From: Candidatus Pelagibacter sp. RS39
GTDB taxonomy: Bacteria; Pseudomonadota; Alphaproteobacteria; Pelagibacterales; Pelagibacteraceae
NCBI RefSeq assembly: GCF_002101315.1
Contig: NZ_CP020777.1
Span: 496,001-560,000, forward strand
DNA: 64,000 nt
Direction of reading: 5' to 3'
Made by a program: the position numbers and the translations under genes. Positions 53,307 to 64,000 of this stretch are shown piece by piece (within the stretch, counting starts at the first letter, position 1; the number at the start of each line of letters is the position of its first letter). Below the pieces are notes generated by a model. It ran no database searches and had not been told where the DNA came from. It saw only the letters and a program-made list of their open reading frames with translations.

Positions 53307-54461
53307 TTATTTATTTTTGTAAACTAGTTTACCGAACTTTTTTAACGCGGTTTCTGAAATTTCTAATCCTAATCCAGGATTTTCATTTAGATGTATCCAA
53401 CCATTACTCATTTTATGGGGATTTTCAAATAATTGAGCTTGAAGAGGATCTCTTTCATCATCAAATGACTCAACTATTCTTCCCGATGGTGATGATGCAA
53501 CCAAAGGAGCATGTATATAACAATCATGATGTGGAGCTATATCTAAATGATTTAATTCACATAAAGCAGACAATTTTTTTCCATTTGTAAAACCACCAAA
53601 CATAGTGCAATCGAATTGTAAAATTTGTATAGCATTTTCCTCGACCATGGATCTGCAACCATAAATCGTAATTTCACTTTCTCCTCCAGATAATGGAATT
53701 TTTGTTTGTTGTGATAAAAGTTTTAAATTTCTTCTGTCATCTTCCCATCTTACTGGTTCTTCTATCCAAGTTGGATTAAATCTTTCAAATTCTTTTACGC
53801 CTTCAATAGCTGTTTTTAGGTCCCATGCTCTATTAACGTCTATCATTAGATCTTTATCGTCACCAATTTCTTGTCGAATTATCTCTAATCTTTTTGTGTC
53901 TTCTTTAATACTTAATCCACCAACTTTTACTTTAAAGCTTTGATGACCAATTTTAATTAATTTTTGTAATTCTTTTCTAAGTTCTTTTTCATCTTTACCA
54001 TCTCTGTAATAGGCACATGTTACATATACTGGAATTTTATTTCTGAAACCTCCAAACAACTTATATAATGGAATTTTAGAGGCTTTACCTATCAAATCCC
54101 AACAAGCAATATCCAAAGCTGCGGAAATTCTGATTAAAGCTTCTCTGCTCCAACCTTTTACATTACCTTGGCGTGTATCTGTTAATTTAAAAATTTTTTC
54201 ATATATTCTTTCTGGACAAAAAGGATCTTCCCCGATTATAAAATCTTGTAATCCATTGGAGAAAGGTTTGATAATTGGTTTGATATCTGTATAACTTGTA
54301 GCAAGACCAAAACCAGAATTACCATCTTTAGTTTTAATTTTTATCAATAATTCATTTGCAGTTGGGACTATAAAATGGCTTACCCAATGAGGATTAACTT
54401 CATCAGGGTTATTTAAAACATAAACTTCTAAAGTCTCGATTAAATTACTACTATTTGTCAT
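53307..54461 (-). CDS. Mandelate racemase/muconate lactonising enzyme family protein
   Basis: A 384-residue enolase-superfamily enzyme. The KVKVGG pair (first catalytic Lys) lies near 176, metal ligands are in MIDVNRAWD, WIEEPVRWED and SGGESE, and the catalytic His is in IAPHHDCYIH near 325. KxK plus His is the mandelate racemase subgroup, which includes acid-sugar dehydratases and racemases of 2-hydroxy acids. It may supply the substrate of the FAD dehydrogenase that follows 17 bases downstream. Specificity is open. Confidence 0.88.
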   Translation of the reverse strand: MTNSSNLIETLEVYVLNNPDEVNPHWVSHFIVPTANELLIKIKTKDGNSGFGLATSYTDIKPIIKPFSNGLQDFIIGEDPFCPERIYEKIFKLTDTRQGNVKGWSREALIRISAALDIACWDLIGKASKIPLYKLFGGFRNKIPVYVTCAYYRDGKDEKELRKELQKLIKIGHQSFKVKVGGLSIKEDTKRLEIIRQEIGDDKDLMIDVNRAWDLKTAIEGVKEFERFNPTWIEEPVRWEDDRRNLKLLSQQTKIPLSGGESEITIYGCRSMVEENAIQILQFDCTMFGGFTNGKKLSALCELNHLDIAPHHDCYIHAPLVASSPSGRIVESFDDERDPLQAQLFENPHKMSNGWIHLNENPGLGLEISETALKKFGKLVYKNK

Positions 54462-54506
54462 ACATTATAAGTTTGATTATGTAATTTCTTTAGCATATAC
54501 AGCAGA

Positions 54507-55679
54507 ATGGCAATTTCAAACAATATAAGACCTGGTCGACATTTTTTGCAGATACCAGGTCCAACTAACGTTCCTGATAGAGTGTTAAGAGCAATGGATT
54601 ATCCAACAATAGATCATAGAGGCCCCGATTTTGCAGAGCTTGGTTTGAGAGTTTTAGATAGAATAAAATTAATTTTTAAAACTTCTGAGCCTGTAATAAT
54701 ATTTCCTGCTTCGGGTACAGGTGCCTGGGAAGCAGCCATAGTAAATACTTTAAGTGCTGGTGATAAAATTTTAATGTTCGAAACAGGACATTTTTCCACT
54801 CTCTGGTATGATATTGCAGAAAAATTCAAATTAGAAATTGATTTTGTAAAAGGTGACTGGAGAACAGGAGTTGACCCAAATATTGTTGAACAAAAATTAA
54901 AAGAAGATAAAGAAAAAAAAATTAAAGCTGTTTGTGCAGTTCACAACGAAACATCTACAGGAGTAACAAGTAGAATTGGAAAAATAAGAAAAGCAATGGA
55001 TAATGCTCAACATCCTGCTTTATTATTTGTTGATACAATTTCTTCACTTGGTTCAATAGATTATAGACATGAAGAATGGAAAGTTGATGTTACAGTTGGT
55101 GGGTCTCAAAAAGGATTATTATTACCTCCAGGACTTTCCTTTAATGCGATAAGTTCAAAAGCACTTAAGGCTTATGAAAGTTCTGATTTACCAAAATCAT
55201 ATTGGGACTGGAAACCAATGTTAGAAAATAATAAAAAAGGGTATTTCCCATATACACCAGCAACAAATTTATTGTATGGATTAGATGAAGCAATAAATAT
55301 GTTGACTGAGGAAGGGTTGGAAAATGTTTTTATAAGACACAAAAGATTTGCAGAAGCTACTAGAGTTGCAGTAAAAGCTTGGGGTTTGGAAATTCTTTGT
55401 AAAAATCCTGAAGAATATTCAGACTCATTAACGGCTGTGATGGTCCCAGATGGACATGACGCAGACTCTTTGAGAAAAATAATTTTAGATCATTATAACA
55501 TGTCTTTAGGAACAGGCTTAGCAAAGGTTGCAGGTAAAATTTTTAGAATTGGACACTTAGGAGATTTTAACGAATTGATGTTAGCTGGAACTTTAGCTGG
55601 TGTAGAAATGGGATTAATGAAGTCAAAGATACCTTACAAAAAAGGTGGAATACTTAAAGCACTTGATTATCTTTGTTAA
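54507..55679 (+). CDS. Class V aminotransferase, serine-glyoxylate/alanine-glyoxylate type
   Basis: A 390-residue PLP enzyme. GPTNVPDRVLRAMDYPTIDHRGPDF starts the family pattern in the first 45 residues, ASGTGAWEAAIVN lies near 69-81, and VGGSQKGLLLPPGL near 192-205 has the PLP Lys. It should convert serine plus glyoxylate to hydroxypyruvate plus glycine, or alanine plus glyoxylate. It is divergent from the mandelate racemase-type gene, with 45 bases between the starts. A related amino donor cannot be excluded. Confidence 0.88.
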   Translation: MAISNNIRPGRHFLQIPGPTNVPDRVLRAMDYPTIDHRGPDFAELGLRVLDRIKLIFKTSEPVIIFPASGTGAWEAAIVNTLSAGDKILMFETGHFSTLWYDIAEKFKLEIDFVKGDWRTGVDPNIVEQKLKEDKEKKIKAVCAVHNETSTGVTSRIGKIRKAMDNAQHPALLFVDTISSLGSIDYRHEEWKVDVTVGGSQKGLLLPPGLSFNAISSKALKAYESSDLPKSYWDWKPMLENNKKGYFPYTPATNLLYGLDEAINMLTEEGLENVFIRHKRFAEATRVAVKAWGLEILCKNPEEYSDSLTAVMVPDGHDADSLRKIILDHYNMSLGTGLAKVAGKIFRIGHLGDFNELMLAGTLAGVEMGLMKSKIPYKKGGILKALDYLC

Positions 55680-55738
55680 CTTATAAAAGATATTTAATAA
55701 AAATTATTTTTAGGCCATTTTTTCTATAGTAATAGAAC

Positions 55739-55766
55739 TTGACGTTATTTTTTCAAAAGATATAAA
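55739..55766 (+). promoter_or_regulatory. Sigma-70 promoter of the tRNA-Val/tRNA-Asp pair
   Basis: TTGACG (55739-55744) and TATAAA (55761-55766) are separated by 16 bases. Transcription would start near 55773, about 12 bases before tRNA-Val. Confidence 0.65.
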
Positions 55767-55784
55767 TCATCCTATTTTGGTTAT

Positions 55785-55860
55785 GGGCGGTTAGCTCAGT
55801 TGGTAGAGCATCTCGTTTACACCGAGGGGGTCAAAGGTTCGAGTCCTTTACTGCCCACCA
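55785..55860 (+). tRNA. tRNA-Val (anticodon TAC)
   Basis: A 76-base cloverleaf. The acceptor arm GGGCGGT pairs with ACTGCCC (one G-T), the D-arm is gctcagttggtagagc, and the anticodon arm is ctcgt-ttacacc-gag with anticodon TAC. The T-arm is aggttcgagtcct, and CCA is encoded at the end. Confidence 0.95.
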
Positions 55861-55874
55861 AAAGAATCATAAGT

Positions 55875-55951
55875 GGGGGTGTAGCTCAGTTGGTTAGAGC
55901 GATCGCCTGTCACGCGATAGGTCGAGGGTTCGAGTCCCTTCACTCCCGCCA
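55875..55951 (+). tRNA. tRNA-Asp (anticodon GTC)
   Basis: A 77-base cloverleaf. The acceptor GGGGGTG pairs with CACTCCC with one G-T wobble, the anticodon arm has loop ctgtcac with GTC, and the T-arm is gggttcgagtccc. The discriminator is G, followed by encoded CCA. It lies 14 bases after tRNA-Val, on the same transcript. Confidence 0.95.
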
Positions 55952-56057
55952 CTTTGCATGTTTACCACTGATAATCATTATCAAATTTACTGTATATTTT
56001 GAATAATGTGACCTAACACCACTTCATCTAGCTTTAAAAAATGATATATATTCCTCC

Positions 56058-56426
56058 ATGACTGCGGAATTTTTAAAGGATTATTTGCCTATAATATTGT
56101 TCCTAATTATTGCATTAGGATTAAGCTGTGCATTTATAGCAATTAATTTTATTCTATCTCCAAAAAATCCAGATCCAGAAAAATTATCAGCTTATGAGTG
56201 TGGATTTGAACCATTTCAAGACTCAAGAATGGAATTTGATGTTCGTTTTTATTTGGTTGCAATACTTTTTATAATTTTTGATCTTGAAATAGCATTTTTA
56301 TTTCCGTGGGCAATTTCTTTAGGAAATATAGGAATTTTAGGTTTTTCCTCAATGATGATTTTCTTATTCATACTTACGATTGGATTTATTTATGAATGGA
56401 AAAAGGGTGCTTTAGACTGGGAATAA
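56058..56426 (+). CDS. nuoA: NADH-quinone oxidoreductase subunit A
   Basis: A 122-residue subunit of the Complex I membrane arm with three spans. [21 protein letters not shown], with its conserved Cys, is the NuoA loop that contacts the quinone site. First gene of the nuo operon that runs beyond the window end. It follows tRNA-Asp by about 100 bases. Confidence 0.97.
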   Translation: MTAEFLKDYLPIILFLIIALGLSCAFIAINFILSPKNPDPEKLSAYECGFEPFQDSRMEFDVRFYLVAILFIIFDLEIAFLFPWAISLGNIGILGFSSMMIFLFILTIGFIYEWKKGALDWE

Positions 56427-56438
56427 AATTTTTTTTAA

Positions 56439-56954
56439 ATGAATAATAAGATAGATCAGGTTCCGGAAGAGTTTAAACAACTTGCTGAAGATTTTAGTAA
56501 GAATGGATTTATTACTACTTCATTGGATAATCTAATAAATTGGTCAAGGTCAGGATCATTGCACTGGATGACTTTTGGTCTTGCTTGTTGTGCAGTTGAA
56601 ATGATGCAAACTGCAATGCCTAGATATGATTTAGAAAGATTTGGTGCTGCACCTCGTGGATCACCAAGACAATCTGATGTAATGATTGTTGCTGGTACTT
56701 TAACTAACAAAATGGCACCAGCTCTAAGAAAAGTTTACGATCAAATGCCTGAACCAAGATATGTTATATCAATGGGTAGCTGCGCCAATGGTGGAGGTTA
56801 TTATCACTACTCTTATTCGGTAGTAAGGGGATGTGATCGTATAGTTCCAGTTGATATTTATGTTCCCGGATGTCCTCCTTCTGCAGAAGCTTTATTGTAT
56901 GGAATTATGCAATTACAAAAAAAAATAAGAAATAAAGGATCTATAAGTAGATAA
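56439..56954 (+). CDS. nuoB: NADH-quinone oxidoreductase subunit B
   Basis: A 171-residue subunit at the interface of both arms that carries cluster N2 next to the quinone. Cluster ligands are Cys50 and Cys51 (tandem pair), Cys115 ([10 protein letters not shown]) and Cys145 (VPGCPPSAE). It lies 12 bases after nuoA. Confidence 0.97.
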   Translation: MNNKIDQVPEEFKQLAEDFSKNGFITTSLDNLINWSRSGSLHWMTFGLACCAVEMMQTAMPRYDLERFGAAPRGSPRQSDVMIVAGTLTNKMAPALRKVYDQMPEPRYVISMGSCANGGGYYHYSYSVVRGCDRIVPVDIYVPGCPPSAEALLYGIMQLQKKIRNKGSISR

Positions 56955-56955
56955 T

Positions 56956-57561
56956 ATGAATAACTTAGTTGATCTAGAAAAAAAAATTAATTCAGAGCTT
57001 GGCACCAAAATAAATAGTTCTAAAATAAAACATAATCAAATTTATCTTGAGATAGATAGTGAAGATTTAATTGATGTAGTTCTATTTGTTAAAACTAATA
57101 AAGATACAAAATTTAGACAACTTATAGATATTACGGTAGTTGATTATCCTGAAAGGTCTAAAAGATTTAAAATTGTATATTTATTTCTTAGTCATGAGTT
57201 TAATCAAAGAATGATCTTAAGCTACGACATAAGTGAAAATGAAGTTATTTCATCATTAACCTCAATTTTTCCATCAGCTAATTGGATGGAAAGAGAGGTT
57301 TTTGATATGTATGGAGTGAGTTTCAAAGATCATCCTGATTTAAGAAGAATTTTGACAGACTATGGTTTTGAGGGTCATCCATTGAGAAAAGATTTTCCTT
57401 TAACTGGTCATACTGAAGTTAGGTACAGCGAAGATCAAAAAAAAGTAGTTAACGAACCAGTAAAACTAGAACAAAATTATAGAAACTTTGATTATGAAAG
57501 TCCTTGGGAGGGCACAAAATACATCAAAGAATTAGCAGATAGTAATGACAAAAAAAATTAA
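56956..57561 (+). CDS. nuoC: NADH-quinone oxidoreductase subunit C
   Basis: A 201-residue (30 kDa-type) peripheral-arm subunit. [19 protein letters not shown] near 110-128 and [20 protein letters not shown] are its signature blocks. Separate from nuoD, unlike the fused nuoCD of E. coli. It overlaps nuoD by 17 bases. Confidence 0.97.
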   Translation: MNNLVDLEKKINSELGTKINSSKIKHNQIYLEIDSEDLIDVVLFVKTNKDTKFRQLIDITVVDYPERSKRFKIVYLFLSHEFNQRMILSYDISENEVISSLTSIFPSANWMEREVFDMYGVSFKDHPDLRRILTDYGFEGHPLRKDFPLTGHTEVRYSEDQKKVVNEPVKLEQNYRNFDYESPWEGTKYIKELADSNDKKN

Positions 57562-58720
57562 AAATCTAAATTTAAATTTTGGACCTCAACATCCAGCAGC
57601 TCATGGAGTTCTTAGACTTATTTTAGAATTAGATGGCGAAGTTGTTGAAAAAGCAGATCCACATATTGGCTTACTACACCGTGGTACTGAAAAATTAATA
57701 GAAAATAAAACTTATATGCAGGCAGTCCCATATTTTGATCGTCTGGATTATGTTGCTCCGATGAACCAAGAACATGCTTTCGCATTAGCTGTTGAAAAAA
57801 TTTTAAACATTGATGTTCCTATAAGAGCCCAATTTATAAGAGTAATGTTTTGTGAAATTGGTAGAATATTAAGTCATATTTTAAATGTTACAACACAAGC
57901 ATTAGATGTTGGGGCTTTAACACCATCTTTATGGGGTTTTGAAGAAAGAGAGACTCTAATGACTTTTTATGAAAGAGCATCCGGATCAAGATTACATGCT
58001 AATTATTTTAGAGCAGGTGGTGTACATCAAGATTTACCAGCAGGTTTAGAAACAGATATTGCAAAGTTCTGTGAAACTTTCCCAAAAATAATTAATGATT
58101 TAGAAAACTTATTGACAGATAATAGAATATTTAAACAAAGAAACGTAGATATTGGCATTGTTTCAAAAGAAGACGCTCTCAATTATTCCTTTAGCGGTGT
58201 TATGATTAGAGGCTCAGGTGTTCCATGGGATTTAAGAAAATCACAACCATACGATTGTTATGATCAACTTGAATTTAAAATTCCTGTAGGAAAAAACGGA
58301 GATTGTTACGATAGATATTTATGCAGAATTGAAGAAATGAAAGAGAGCGTCAAAATAATTAAACAATGTTTATCAAAAATGGAAAAAGGTCCTATAAAAA
58401 CTTTTGATGGAAAAATAACACCACCATCAAAAAAAGATATCAAACAATCAATGGAAGCTTTAATACATCACTTTAAATTATTTACTGAAGGATATCGTGT
58501 ACCTAAAGATGAAATTTATACAGCAGTTGAGGCACCTAAAGGAGAATTTGGAGTTTATTTAATATCAGATGGATCAAGTAAACCTTATAAGTGTAAAATT
58601 CGTGCACCTGGATTTTCACATTTACAATCAATGGATTATTTAATTAAAGGACACATGTTGGCTGATGTTCCTGCAGTGCTCGGCTCTTTAGATATAGTTT
58701 TTGGTGAGGTCGATAGATGA
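57545..58720 (+). CDS. nuoD: NADH-quinone oxidoreductase subunit D
   Basis: A 391-residue (49 kDa) subunit that forms the quinone cavity with NuoB. Recognised by [15 protein letters not shown] near 11-25, [13 protein letters not shown] near 40-52, and the ending [21 protein letters not shown]. The start lies inside nuoC, and the stop overlaps nuoE in ATGA. Confidence 0.97.
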   Translation: MTKKIKNLNLNFGPQHPAAHGVLRLILELDGEVVEKADPHIGLLHRGTEKLIENKTYMQAVPYFDRLDYVAPMNQEHAFALAVEKILNIDVPIRAQFIRVMFCEIGRILSHILNVTTQALDVGALTPSLWGFEERETLMTFYERASGSRLHANYFRAGGVHQDLPAGLETDIAKFCETFPKIINDLENLLTDNRIFKQRNVDIGIVSKEDALNYSFSGVMIRGSGVPWDLRKSQPYDCYDQLEFKIPVGKNGDCYDRYLCRIEEMKESVKIIKQCLSKMEKGPIKTFDGKITPPSKKDIKQSMEALIHHFKLFTEGYRVPKDEIYTAVEAPKGEFGVYLISDGSSKPYKCKIRAPGFSHLQSMDYLIKGHMLADVPAVLGSLDIVFGEVDR

Positions 58721-59325
58721 GTTTAAAGAGACCAGCAAAAGATCAACCAGAGAACTTTGAATTTAACTCATCCTCTCTAGAAGCAGCAAATAAGGTTATT
58801 TCAAAATATCCTAAGGGAAAACAACAAAGTGCAGTTATGGCATTGTTATATATAGCCCAAAAGCAAAATAATAATTGGATACCTTTAGTTGCAATGAAAT
58901 ATATAGCCAAACTTTTAGATATGCCTTACATAAAAGTTTATGAGGTAGCGACTTTTTATAGTATGTTTAACTTATCACCAGTTGGAAAATATTTCATTCA
59001 AGTTTGTACTACAACACCTTGTATGATAAGGGGAGCTGGTAAATTAGTTGAGGCTTGTAAAGAAAAAATATCCGAAAATGAGTCTGAATTATTACCAGAT
59101 AAAAATTGTTCATGGATGGAAGTTGAGTGTTTAGGTGCATGTGTCACTGCTCCAATGATGCAAATAAATGATGATTATTATGAAGATTTAGATAAAGAAA
59201 AAACTTTAGAAATTTTTGATAAAATTTTAAGAGATGAAAAACCTAAACCAGGTTCATACAGAGGACGCATAAACAATGAACCAGAAAATGGAAGAAAAAC
59301 ATTAATGGAATTAAAAAATGCTTAA
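58717..59325 (+). CDS. nuoE: NADH-quinone oxidoreductase subunit E
   Basis: A 202-residue (24 kDa) thioredoxin-like [2Fe-2S] subunit. Ligands are seen in QVCTTTPCM near 94-102 and VECLGACV near 133-140. It pairs with NuoF for NADH oxidation. The C-terminus is longer than in many homologues and rich in charged residues. The last 8 bases (ATGCTTAA) overlap nuoF. Confidence 0.96.
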   Translation: MSLKRPAKDQPENFEFNSSSLEAANKVISKYPKGKQQSAVMALLYIAQKQNNNWIPLVAMKYIAKLLDMPYIKVYEVATFYSMFNLSPVGKYFIQVCTTTPCMIRGAGKLVEACKEKISENESELLPDKNCSWMEVECLGACVTAPMMQINDDYYEDLDKEKTLEIFDKILRDEKPKPGSYRGRINNEPENGRKTLMELKNA

Positions 59326-60646
59326 GGATCAAGATAGAATTTTTAAAAATTTATATAACGATTTGGGTTCAGATTTAACTTCAGCCCAAAAAAGAGGTGA
59401 TTGGGTAAATACAAAAGAAATTACTGAAAAAGGTAGAGATTGGATCATAAATGAAATCAAAGACTCTCAATTAAGAGGAAGAGGAGGAGCAGGTTTTCCT
59501 ACAGGTCTAAAATGGTCATTTGCACCTAAAGAAGTTGGATCTAGACCTCACTACCTTGTTATTAATGGTGATGAATCAGAGCCAGGTACGTGTAAAGATA
59601 GAGACATCTTAAGGTTTGAACCACATAAACTCATTGAGGGTTGTTTAATAGCTTCATATGCAATTCAAGCACATGTTTGTTATATTTATATAAGAGGTGA
59701 GTATTTTGTTGATGGACAAAAGCTTCAAGCTGCAATTGACGAAGCTTATGAAAAAAAATTAATTGGAAAAAATGCAGCCGGGACGGGATGGGATTTAGAT
59801 ATTTATATACATTATGGTGCAGGAGCTTATATTTGTGGAGAGGAGACAGCATTACTTGAGAGTATTGAGGGTAATAAAGGTCAACCAAGATTAAAGCCAC
59901 CTTTCCCGGCATTAATTGGTTTGTATGGATGTCCAACAATAATTAACAATGTTGAGACCATAGCTGTTGTTCCAACAATTCTAAGAAGAGGTGGTAAATG
60001 GTTTGCTTCTTTGGGTAGAGAAAAAAATACTGGAACTAAAATATTTTGTATTTCTGGAAATGTAAATAATCCATGTAATGTTGAAGAGGAAATGAACATA
60101 TCTTTGAAAGAATTAATAGAAGTTCATGCAGGAGGTGTCATAGGTGGTTGGGATAATTTACAAGCTGTCATACCTGGAGGGTCCTCAATGCCACTTATTC
60201 CTAAAGAAAAGTGTGAGACACTCACTATGGATTTTGATTCATTAGTTGCTGAAAAAAGTGGGTTAGGCACAGCAGGAGTGGTCGTGATAAATAAAGATCA
60301 AGACATAATCAAATGTATGGCAAGAATTGCCAGATTTTATAAGCATGAAAGCTGTGGTCAATGTACACCATGTAGAGAAGGATCAGGATGGATGTGGAGA
60401 ATGCTTGAGAGAATGGCGAGAGGAGAGGCCTCAAAAGATGAAATTGAAATGCTAAGTGATGTAACTAAACAAATTGAAGGTCACACCATATGTGCCTTTG
60501 GTGAGGGGTCTTCTTGGCCTGTTCAAGGTTTATTGAGACATTTTAAAGATGAAATTAAAAAAAGAAATAATTTTGATCCAATAGTGAAAGAAACTCAAAA
60601 TATTCCTTACTTGGTGGATCAGCACTTATTAGATAAGAATGCTTAA
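59318..60646 (+). CDS. nuoF: NADH-quinone oxidoreductase subunit F (NADH-binding)
   Basis: A 442-residue subunit with the FMN and NADH site. [14 protein letters not shown] near 48-61 and [16 protein letters not shown] near 167-182 are nucleotide-binding blocks. Cluster N3 is held by [11 protein letters not shown] near 347-357 and a distal Cys in HTICAFG near 393. It overlaps nuoG by 8 bases, again ATGCTTAA. Confidence 0.97.
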   Translation: MLKDQDRIFKNLYNDLGSDLTSAQKRGDWVNTKEITEKGRDWIINEIKDSQLRGRGGAGFPTGLKWSFAPKEVGSRPHYLVINGDESEPGTCKDRDILRFEPHKLIEGCLIASYAIQAHVCYIYIRGEYFVDGQKLQAAIDEAYEKKLIGKNAAGTGWDLDIYIHYGAGAYICGEETALLESIEGNKGQPRLKPPFPALIGLYGCPTIINNVETIAVVPTILRRGGKWFASLGREKNTGTKIFCISGNVNNPCNVEEEMNISLKELIEVHAGGVIGGWDNLQAVIPGGSSMPLIPKEKCETLTMDFDSLVAEKSGLGTAGVVVINKDQDIIKCMARIARFYKHESCGQCTPCREGSGWMWRMLERMARGEASKDEIEMLSDVTKQIEGHTICAFGEGSSWPVQGLLRHFKDEIKKRNNFDPIVKETQNIPYLVDQHLLDKNA

Positions 60647-62672
60647 ATTAAAAGTAAATGATATAGAAGTTGAAGTAGAGGAGGGTTTGACTGTTCTACA
60701 AGCTTGTGAAAAAGCTGGAGTTGAAATTCCAAGATTTTGCTACCATGAAAAATTATCAATTGCTGGAAATTGCAGAATGTGTCTTGTTGAGATGGAAAAA
60801 TCTCCAAAACCTATAGCTTCTTGTGCAATGCCTGCTGCTGAAGGTATGGTTATAAAAACAAATACTCCCAAAATAGAAAAATCTAGAAAGGGCGTAATGG
60901 AATTTTTATTAGCAAATCATCCTTTGGATTGTCCTGTTTGTGACCAAGGTGGTGAATGTGACCTTCAAGATCAGTCAATGTTTTATGGAATTGATAAATC
61001 TAGATTTAAAGAGAATAAAAGAGCAGTTCCTGATAAAAACATGGGTCCACTTATTAAGACCCAAATGACCAGATGTATTCATTGTACTAGATGCATTAGA
61101 TTTGCAACAGAAATTGCTGGTGTGCCTGAACTAGGTGCAATAGGCAGAGGTGAAGATATGCAAATCACAACATACTTAGAAAAATCAATACAGTCAGAAT
61201 TATCAGGAAATGTAATAGATCTTTGCCCTGTAGGAGCCCTTACGTCTAAACCTTATGTATTTGAAGCAAGACCCTGGGAGTTAAAAAAAACAGAGACAAT
61301 TGATGTGATGGATGCTGTTGGATCAAATATTAGAGTAGACACATATGATTGGGAGGTAAAAAGAGTACTACCAGTTATCAATGAAGATATAAATGAGGAA
61401 TGGATATCAGACAAAACAAGATATGCTTGCGACGGTCTATTAAGTCAAAGATTAGATACGCCATATATAAAATATAACAATAAATTTGAAAAAGCTTCAT
61501 GGGATGAAGTTTTTAAAATTATAAAATCAAAAATACAAAATACTAATAAAGATAAAATAGCTGGATTTGTGGGTGATCTGATAAATATGGAGGCTAGCTA
61601 CATATTTAAGGAATTCTTAGAGAGAACTGTAGATACAAAAAATTATGAGTGTAGATCATCTAATATGTTTATTGATAGTTCTAAAAGAGAAAACTATTTA
61701 TTCAATTCAACAATTAATGGTATTGAGGATTCAGATTTAATTCTGTTAATTGGAACTAATCCAAGATTTGAAGCTACAATGCTAAATGCAAGAATTCGAA
61801 AGGCTTATCTTAAAAATAAAGTTAAAATTGTTTCTTTAAATGATATAGGTGACCTAACCTATCCTTACAATAGCCTTGATGGAAAAACTCAAACAATCAA
61901 AGATATTTTTGAGAATAAAAATGAACTTTCAAAAGAAGTTATTGAAGCTCAAAAACCAATGGTTATATTTGGAGAGTCGTTTCTAAAATCTAAGTCAGCT
62001 AAATTTTTATTTAATTCCATTAAAAATTTTCTGTTGAGTAACAATAAATTTACAGATGACTGGAGTCCTCTAAACTTTTTACCCTCCGATGCAGCTACAA
62101 TTGGAAGTTTAGATCTTGATATAATTGATAAAAAAAATGAATTAATAAACAGTCTGAATGAACATAAATTTGATTTAGTTTTTTTAATGGGTCAAGATAA
62201 TTTAAAATTTAATAAAAAAAATGAGTTTATAATATATGTAGGAAGCCATGGTGATAATGGTGCGGAACTTGCAGATATTATATTACCAGGAGCAGCTTAC
62301 ACAGAGCAATCAGGTCATTACACCAATTTAGAAGGCAAAGTACAAAAAGCTTATAAGGCATCATATCCACCAGGAGATGCTAAAGAAGATTGGGAAATTA
62401 TAAATAATCTTGCTGAATTTATGAATAATAGAAAACTTTTTAATGATAGAGATGAATTAGAGAGTAGTATGTTTAATTATATAAATTTAAAAAAAGAAAA
62501 ACAAGAAAGCCCCTCTAACAGCAAAGTAGACTTAAGTGATTTTGAGGACGAAATCCTTAAAATAACATACAAGGACTATTATTTTTCAAATGTAATTGCA
62601 CGATCATCAAAAACAATGTTGAATTGTAATAATTCTAAATCAGAAGTTAAACGAACTGGCACCGAAGGTTAA
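60639..62672 (+). CDS. nuoG: NADH-quinone oxidoreductase subunit G
   Basis: A 677-residue subunit with four iron-sulfur sites, shorter than the 900-residue E. coli protein, as is usual in Alphaproteobacteria. N-terminal [2Fe-2S] ligands [20 protein letters not shown], the His-Cys-rich [19 protein letters not shown] near 93-111, and [13 protein letters not shown] near 140-152 are present. The C-terminal part keeps the molybdopterin-type fold without catalysis. Confidence 0.95.
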   Translation: MLKLKVNDIEVEVEEGLTVLQACEKAGVEIPRFCYHEKLSIAGNCRMCLVEMEKSPKPIASCAMPAAEGMVIKTNTPKIEKSRKGVMEFLLANHPLDCPVCDQGGECDLQDQSMFYGIDKSRFKENKRAVPDKNMGPLIKTQMTRCIHCTRCIRFATEIAGVPELGAIGRGEDMQITTYLEKSIQSELSGNVIDLCPVGALTSKPYVFEARPWELKKTETIDVMDAVGSNIRVDTYDWEVKRVLPVINEDINEEWISDKTRYACDGLLSQRLDTPYIKYNNKFEKASWDEVFKIIKSKIQNTNKDKIAGFVGDLINMEASYIFKEFLERTVDTKNYECRSSNMFIDSSKRENYLFNSTINGIEDSDLILLIGTNPRFEATMLNARIRKAYLKNKVKIVSLNDIGDLTYPYNSLDGKTQTIKDIFENKNELSKEVIEAQKPMVIFGESFLKSKSAKFLFNSIKNFLLSNNKFTDDWSPLNFLPSDAATIGSLDLDIIDKKNELINSLNEHKFDLVFLMGQDNLKFNKKNEFIIYVGSHGDNGAELADIILPGAAYTEQSGHYTNLEGKVQKAYKASYPPGDAKEDWEIINNLAEFMNNRKLFNDRDELESSMFNYINLKKEKQESPSNSKVDLSDFEDEILKITYKDYYFSNVIARSSKTMLNCNNSKSEVKRTGTEG

Positions 62673-62675
62673 ATA

Positions 62676-63674
62676 ATGGAATATGTAAATTTAGTTTTTG
62701 AAGAAGTCTACAAAATCCTTTTTCTTCTTGTCCCAGTTTTAGTTTCAGTTGCAATGATTGTTTGGTTAGATAGAAGAGTTTGGGCTTTTGTTCAAAAAAG
62801 ACAGGGCCCTAATGTTGTTGGTCCTTTTGGTTTATTACAATCATTAGCTGATGCATTAAAATATATTTTTAAAGAAATCATAATCCCAGCAAGTTCTAAT
62901 AAGATTATTTTTATTTTAGCTCCTATTATTACAATGACTTTAGCCTTAATAGCATGGGCAGTCATACCTTTTGGAGAAGATCAGGTTTTAGCCAATATAA
63001 ATGTTGGGATACTTTATATTTTTGCTGTCTCATCTCTTGGAGTTTATGGAATTATCATGGGAGGCTGGGCATCCAATTCCAAATATCCTTTTTTAGGTTC
63101 AATAAGATCTGCTGCACAAATGGTTTCTTATGAGGTCTCAATTGGTATAATCATTATCAATGTTCTTTTGTGTGTAGGATCATTGAATTTAAGTGATATC
63201 GTTTTAGCACAACAAAACATCTGGTTCGTAATTCCGTTATTTCCAATGTTTGTAATATTTTTTATATCCGCTTTAGCAGAAACAAATCGACCACCTTTTG
63301 ATTTACCTGAGGCAGAAGCAGAATTAGTTGCTGGGTATCAAACTGAATATTCTGGTATGATGTACGCAATGTTCTGGTTAGGTGAATACGCAAATATTTT
63401 ATTAATGTGTGCTTTAGGATCGATTTTATTCTTAGGAGGCTGGCTTTCACCTATTGATTTATATCCGTTTAATTTGATTCCAGGAGCTATTTGGTTAATT
63501 TTAAAGATATTACTTTTATTTGTTTTATTTGCATTAGTTAAAGCAGTTGTGCCAAGATATAGATATGATCAATTAATGAGATTGGGTTGGAAAATATTTC
63601 TTCCCTTGTCTCTAACTTATGTTGTTTTAACTGCGAGTTATTTATTTTATTTTAACCTTTTACCTACAATCTAA
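62676..63674 (+). CDS. nuoH: NADH-quinone oxidoreductase subunit H
   Basis: A 332-residue membrane subunit (ND1) with about eight spans that lines the quinone entry channel. The loop [20 protein letters not shown] near 36-55 and [20 protein letters not shown] near 203-222 are the family signatures. It lies 3 bases after nuoG, and its stop is followed directly by nuoI. Confidence 0.97.
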   Translation: MEYVNLVFEEVYKILFLLVPVLVSVAMIVWLDRRVWAFVQKRQGPNVVGPFGLLQSLADALKYIFKEIIIPASSNKIIFILAPIITMTLALIAWAVIPFGEDQVLANINVGILYIFAVSSLGVYGIIMGGWASNSKYPFLGSIRSAAQMVSYEVSIGIIIINVLLCVGSLNLSDIVLAQQNIWFVIPLFPMFVIFFISALAETNRPPFDLPEAEAELVAGYQTEYSGMMYAMFWLGEYANILLMCALGSILFLGGWLSPIDLYPFNLIPGAIWLILKILLLFVLFALVKAVVPRYRYDQLMRLGWKIFLPLSLTYVVLTASYLFYFNLLPTI

Positions 63675-64000
63675 ATGAAAATAACAAGATTTTTTAAAAC
63701 AATATTTATGGTTGATTTTATAACTGGGTTATTAATCGCCTTAAGAGAAATGTTTAAAACGAAAAAAACAATTAATTATCCTTTTGAGAAAGGAAAAATT
63801 AGTCCAAGATTTAGAGGAGAGCATGCACTTAGAAGATATCCAAATGGTGAAGAACGATGCATTGCATGCAAGCTATGTGAAGCTGTATGTCCAGCACAAG
63901 CGATTACAATAGAGTCAGCTGAAAGATCTGATGGAAGTAGAAAAACTACCCGTTACGATATAGATATGATGAAGTGTATTTATTGTGGTCTTTGTGAGGA
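63675..64000 (+). CDS. nuoI: NADH-quinone oxidoreductase subunit I, N-terminal part (cut by window end)
   Basis: The first about 108 residues of the 2x[4Fe-4S] ferredoxin subunit of Complex I. After a basic helix with [29 protein letters not shown] and [12 protein letters not shown] form the first cluster motif, and [11 protein letters not shown] begins the second. The ATG at 63675 follows the nuoH stop without a gap. The 3' end lies beyond the window. Confidence 0.94.
   Translation, partial: MKITRFFKTIFMVDFITGLLIALREMFKTKKTINYPFEKGKISPRFRGEHALRRYPNGEERCIACKLCEAVCPAQAITIESAERSDGSRKTTRYDIDMMKCIYCGLCE

Noticed and set aside
55800..56006. Open frame of 68 codons across tRNA-Val and tRNA-Asp
   Set aside because: Both tRNAs fold completely, so the frame is an accident of tRNA sequence.
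59631..59939. A 102-codon open frame antisense to nuoF
   Set aside because: Leu/His-rich shadow of a conserved gene with no ribosome site or motif.
1..64000. CRISPR arrays, insertion sequences, prophage genes and toxin-antitoxin pairs
   Set aside because: No regularly spaced repeats, transposases, integrases or typical toxin/antitoxin motifs were seen on either strand; the short membrane peptides lack a cognate antitoxin-like partner.

Overview
This window looks like a stretch of a SAR11-clade genome (Pelagibacterales, 'Candidatus Pelagibacter' type). The evidence is the very AT-rich sequence, almost continuous coding with intergenic gaps of at most about 150 bases once short genes are counted, many start/stop overlaps, and a characteristic gene set: aprMBA, xsc, sulfolactate sulfo-lyase, two TRAP transporters, a GMC oxidoreductase and a full Complex I operon. 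The organism call is inference from gene content and base composition. No insertion sequences, phage genes, CRISPR arrays or rRNA genes were seen.

Layout. 1-6.6 kb: the 3' end of an ammonium transporter with a structured 3' region, then small housekeeping genes (a glycosyltransferase-like gene, rhodanese, a DsbA-fold isomerase, recX, cysQ, a DUF3553 protein, mnmA) and several very short membrane or basic proteins. 6.7-11.9 kb: metC, an MFS exporter, a pabB-pabA-pabC folate cluster and a HIT protein. 12-22.6 kb: a sulfur island. An aprM-aprB-aprA operon, read from a good sigma-70 promoter, is followed by an unrecognised 116-residue protein, a 44-residue membrane peptide and a TauE/SafE exporter. 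A convergent YeiH-type exporter follows, then suyAB (sulfolactate sulfo-lyase) divergent from xsc (sulfoacetaldehyde acetyltransferase) and an FAD amine oxidase-like gene. Together they would release sulfite from C2 and C3 sulfonates, then oxidise it to APS or export it.

22.7-25.6 kb: an extremely AT-rich four-gene cassette with a PAPS-type sulfotransferase, an arylsulfotransferase-like (ASST) protein and two small membrane proteins. 25.6-30.4 kb: a fumarylacetoacetase-fold hydratase, an M23 peptidase, an SDR, a TerC protein and a GMC oxidoreductase. 30.5-35.9 kb: TRAP transporter 1 (TakP/FcbT type), an NCS1 permease and an SDR. 36-39.5 kb: small genes including a DUF3047 protein, ybgC, a family-5 uracil-DNA glycosylase and several short ORFs.

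39.5-45.5 kb: tRNA-Leu, then the classical tig-clpP-clpX-lon proteostasis block. 45.6-55.7 kb: TRAP transporter 2 with a downstream catabolic set (crotonase, family III CoA transferase, large FAD/Fe-S 2-hydroxyacid dehydrogenase, mandelate-racemase-type enzyme, serine-glyoxylate-type aminotransferase). 55.8-64 kb: tRNA-Val and tRNA-Asp, then nuoA to nuoI (the last cut by the window end).

Most interesting for follow-up: the sulfonate/sulfite island with its unknown 116-residue member, the adjacent sulfotransferase/ASST cassette, the TRAP-2 catabolic island with a crotonase that lacks one canonical catalytic Glu, and a recurrent set of very short proteins that appear conserved in design and sit in operons.
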